Position numbers and translations under genes: made by a program
The notes under the pieces: generated by a model
Told to the model about the DNA's origin: nothing
What the model saw: only the letters and a program-made list of their open reading frames with translations
Database searches by the model: none
In this document: positions 13,192 to 15,175 of the stretch, in pieces
How the letters are laid out: the number at the start of each line of letters is the position of its first letter
Position numbering within the stretch: the first letter of the stretch is position 1
Origin: CAIZGX01 sp044354975
GTDB taxonomy: Bacteria > Bacteroidota > Bacteroidia > Flavobacteriales_D > Sanyastnellaceae
Reading direction: 5' to 3'
Assembly (NCBI GenBank): GCA_044354975.1
Contig: JBIKZA010000057.1
Location: forward strand, 1 to 15,175
DNA length: 15,175 nt

Positions 13192-15175
13192 ATGAAATTA
13201 AACCTTCGTCAATTTTTTGCTGCAACCGTCTTATCTGTTGCCTTCTTCAACGCCTTTGCACAGCCACAGGTGAATCCTTGGAACGATAAGTTTCGTCAAT
13301 TGGGTCCCGATGAAATGGCCACTCCGAATACCTATCGCACAGCAAGCGGTGCTCCGGGAACAGACTACTGGCAGCAGCAAGTCGATTATAAAATGAAGAT
13401 TCGTTTAGACGACGACATTCAAAAAATTCATGGTGAAGAGACCATCACGTATCACAACAACTCTCCGGATGTGTTGTATTACTTGTGGATTCAGCTCGAT
13501 CAGAACATCTACGCGAAAGACAACAACACCGCGAAGATTGAGCAAATGAAGATTAGCGATCAAATGCAAACCAACGACCTCATTGATTTGTACCCTTGGT
13601 TCGACGGAGGGTTTAAGTTGGATAAAGTCGCAGATGCGGCTGGAAAAGACTTGCCTTACATTGTGAATCAGACTATGATGCGCATTGACTTGCCGAAGCC
13701 TATTCAACCTGGACAATCTTATTCTTTCCAAATTAATTGGAACTACAACATCAACGACCGCATGCGTTTGGGCGGAAGAAGCGGTTACGAATATTTCGAT
13801 ACCGATAAGAACTACTTGTACACGATTGCGCAGTACTATCCGCGTTTGGTTGCATACATGGATTACAGCGGATGGCAGCACAAACAGTTTTTGGGATCGG
13901 GTGAATTCACGCTTGATTTCGGAAATTATGAAGTAGCATTAACTGTTCCTTCAGACCACATTGTAGCGGCTTCAGGGGTATTGCAAAATCCGAAAGACGT
14001 TTTGACTGCCGATCAACTTGCACGTTACAACAAAGCGAAAACAAGCACTGAGCCTGTCATCATTTGCACACAAGACGAAGCCATTACGCGTGAGAAAGGA
14101 CATGAGAAAGCCATGAAGACATGGGTGTTCAAAGCTGAAAACGTTCGCGACTTCGCTTTTGCAACTTCAAGAAAATTCATTTGGGATGCGCAGTCGGTGG
14201 ACATTAACGGTAAGAAACCAATGGCTATGAGCTTCTATCCGAAAGAAGGAAATCCTCTTTGGGAGCAATACAGCACGCGTGTTGTTGCACACACCTTGAA
14301 GTCATACAGCGCGCACACAATAGACTATCCTTATCCGGTTGCTATTAGCGTTCACGCGAAATGGATTGGAATGGAATACCCAATGATTTGTTTCAACGGT
14401 GGAAGACCTGAAGCCGATGGGACGTATAGCGAAGGAACAAAAACCGGTATGTTGTCCGTTATCATTCACGAAGTGGGACACAACTTCTTCCCGATGATTA
14501 TCAATAGCGACGAGCGTCAATGGACATGGATGGACGAAGGGTTGAACACCTTCTGCGAATATTTGGCAGAAAAAGAATGGGATCGTGAATTCCCTATTCG
14601 TCGCGGTCCAGCAAGAAACATCGTCGACTACATGAAAGGTGACAAAACGAAGATGTCTCCAATTATGACCAACTCTGAAAGTATTTATCAATTTGGAAAC
14701 AATGCTTACGGAAAGCCTGCAACCGGATTGAACATTCTTCGCGAAACCATTATGGGAAGAGAGTTGTTTGACTATGCGTTCAAAGAGTATTGCAGAAGAT
14801 GGGCGTTCAGACACCCTACCCCAGAGGATTTCTTCCGCAGCATGGAAGATGCAAGTGCTGTTGACTTAGATTGGTTCTGGAGAGGATGGTTCTACACCAC
14901 AGAGCATTGCGACATGAACTTGAAAAGCGTTCGCGAGTTCACCATCAACGGTCACGACCCAAAAGTTGAAAAGGCATTGTTGAAAGCGAAAGCCGATGCA
15001 CAACCTGCAGACATTTCCTTAACTCGCGACAAGCAAGAAGGAATTATTCCAATCGTAGATCAGAATCCTGTTACCCGCGATAAATACAACGACGATAATC
15101 CGTATGCTGTAACTCCTGAAGACGAGAAGAAATATGAAGAGTACAAAAAGAATTTGACCCCAGAAGAGCAAAAGC
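13192..15175 (+). CDS. Secreted M1-family zinc metallopeptidase (3' end beyond the window)
   Basis: The frame is open from the ATG at 13192 to the last base (661 codons, no stop). A signal peptide (1-24, ending NAFAQ) precedes an M1-like N-terminal beta domain (about 60-260). The zinc site is HEVGH at 426-430 with the third ligand E449, 18 residues after the second histidine (WTWMDEGLN). The substrate motif normally written GAMEN appears as GMEYP (393-397), with Y506 (YGKPATGL) in the place of the transition-state tyrosine. M1 enzymes remove N-terminal residues from peptides, and this one should act outside the cytoplasm. The gap to the preceding gene is 30 bases, with a weak TATTTTAG at 13177-13184 that mismatches TAnnTTTG at one position, so it may be read through from the upstream operon. 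The final 140 residues are Lys/Glu-rich. Confidence 0.93.
   Translation, partial: MKLNLRQFFAATVLSVAFFNAFAQPQVNPWNDKFRQLGPDEMATPNTYRTASGAPGTDYWQQQVDYKMKIRLDDDIQKIHGEETITYHNNSPDVLYYLWIQLDQNIYAKDNNTAKIEQMKISDQMQTNDLIDLYPWFDGGFKLDKVADAAGKDLPYIVNQTMMRIDLPKPIQPGQSYSFQINWNYNINDRMRLGGRSGYEYFDTDKNYLYTIAQYYPRLVAYMDYSGWQHKQFLGSGEFTLDFGNYEVALTVPSDHIVAASGVLQNPKDVLTADQLARYNKAKTSTEPVIICTQDEAITREKGHEKAMKTWVFKAENVRDFAFATSRKFIWDAQSVDINGKKPMAMSFYPKEGNPLWEQYSTRVVAHTLKSYSAHTIDYPYPVAISVHAKWIGMEYPMICFNGGRPEADGTYSEGTKTGMLSVIIHEVGHNFFPMIINSDERQWTWMDEGLNTFCEYLAEKEWDREFPIRRGPARNIVDYMKGDKTKMSPIMTNSESIYQFGNNAYGKPATGLNILRETIMGRELFDYAFKEYCRRWAFRHPTPEDFFRSMEDASAVDLDWFWRGWFYTTEHCDMNLKSVREFTINGHDPKVEKALLKAKADAQPADISLTRDKQEGIIPIVDQNPVTRDKYNDDNPYAVTPEDEKKYEEYKKNLTPEEQK

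Noticed and set aside
13405..13881. Minus-strand open frame of 158 codons opposite the M1 peptidase
   Set aside because: It lies fully inside a well supported gene, its Val/Arg-rich translation has no family motif, and it reflects codon bias of the opposite strand.
14302..14814. Minus-strand open frame of 170 codons opposite the M1 zinc site
   Set aside because: It covers the HEVGH region of the peptidase on the opposite strand. The translation is not protein-like and it has no promoter or start context.

Overview
The window reads as a chromosomal segment of a Bacteroidota bacterium, most likely Flavobacteriales-like. Supporting signs are: a secreted fasciclin protein ending in a type IX secretion (T9SS, Por) sorting domain; a TonB-dependent receptor with an N-terminal carboxypeptidase-regulatory-like domain; TAnnTTTG-type -7 promoter elements and no clear Shine-Dalgarno sequences; a HisRS of the eukaryote-like type; and a YtxJ-type bacillithiol protein. 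Composition is moderately AT-rich and looks even throughout. I see no phage, insertion sequence, CRISPR array, tRNA or rRNA. Coding density is very high, and no gene-free stretch exceeds about 240 bases.

Layout, left to right. A short C-terminal coding fragment (+) runs into the 3' end of hisS (-). Divergent from hisS is a two-gene outer-envelope unit (+): a small secreted beta-sandwich protein and a TonB-dependent receptor. Its end overlaps by 4 bases the end of a convergent two-component operon (-). That operon encodes a soluble PAS histidine kinase and a response regulator that fuses a receiver domain to a complete CRP/FNR-type module. The 231-base gap upstream of the kinase holds a cluster of TGTCA half-sites and separates it from a divergent three-repeat fasciclin protein (+), which ends at a strong intrinsic terminator. 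Next comes a tight redox operon (-): glutathione peroxidase, YtxJ, and an AlbA_2/Schlafen-like protein with a winged-helix tail.

Divergent from the redox operon is the most intriguing block (+, 10375-13161). Four genes are packed with gaps of 2, 6 and 1 bases: a heme-oxygenase-like diiron oxidase (HDO) candidate, a protein with a C-terminal cupin, a GmhB-like HAD phosphatase whose zinc-ligand cysteines are all serine, and a class IV PLP enzyme. Two possible metal-dependent oxidative enzymes, a phosphatase and an aminotransferase/lyase in one transcript suggest a small-molecule pathway that I cannot name. A link to p-aminobenzoate chemistry is one testable idea. The window ends inside a secreted M1-family metallopeptidase (+).

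Two gene starts were moved from the longest possible frame to an internal ATG: the kinase (6949 instead of a TTG at 6994) and the cupin protein (11085 instead of a TTG at 11046). Functional calls rest on motifs read by eye. No alignment, structure or database search was run.
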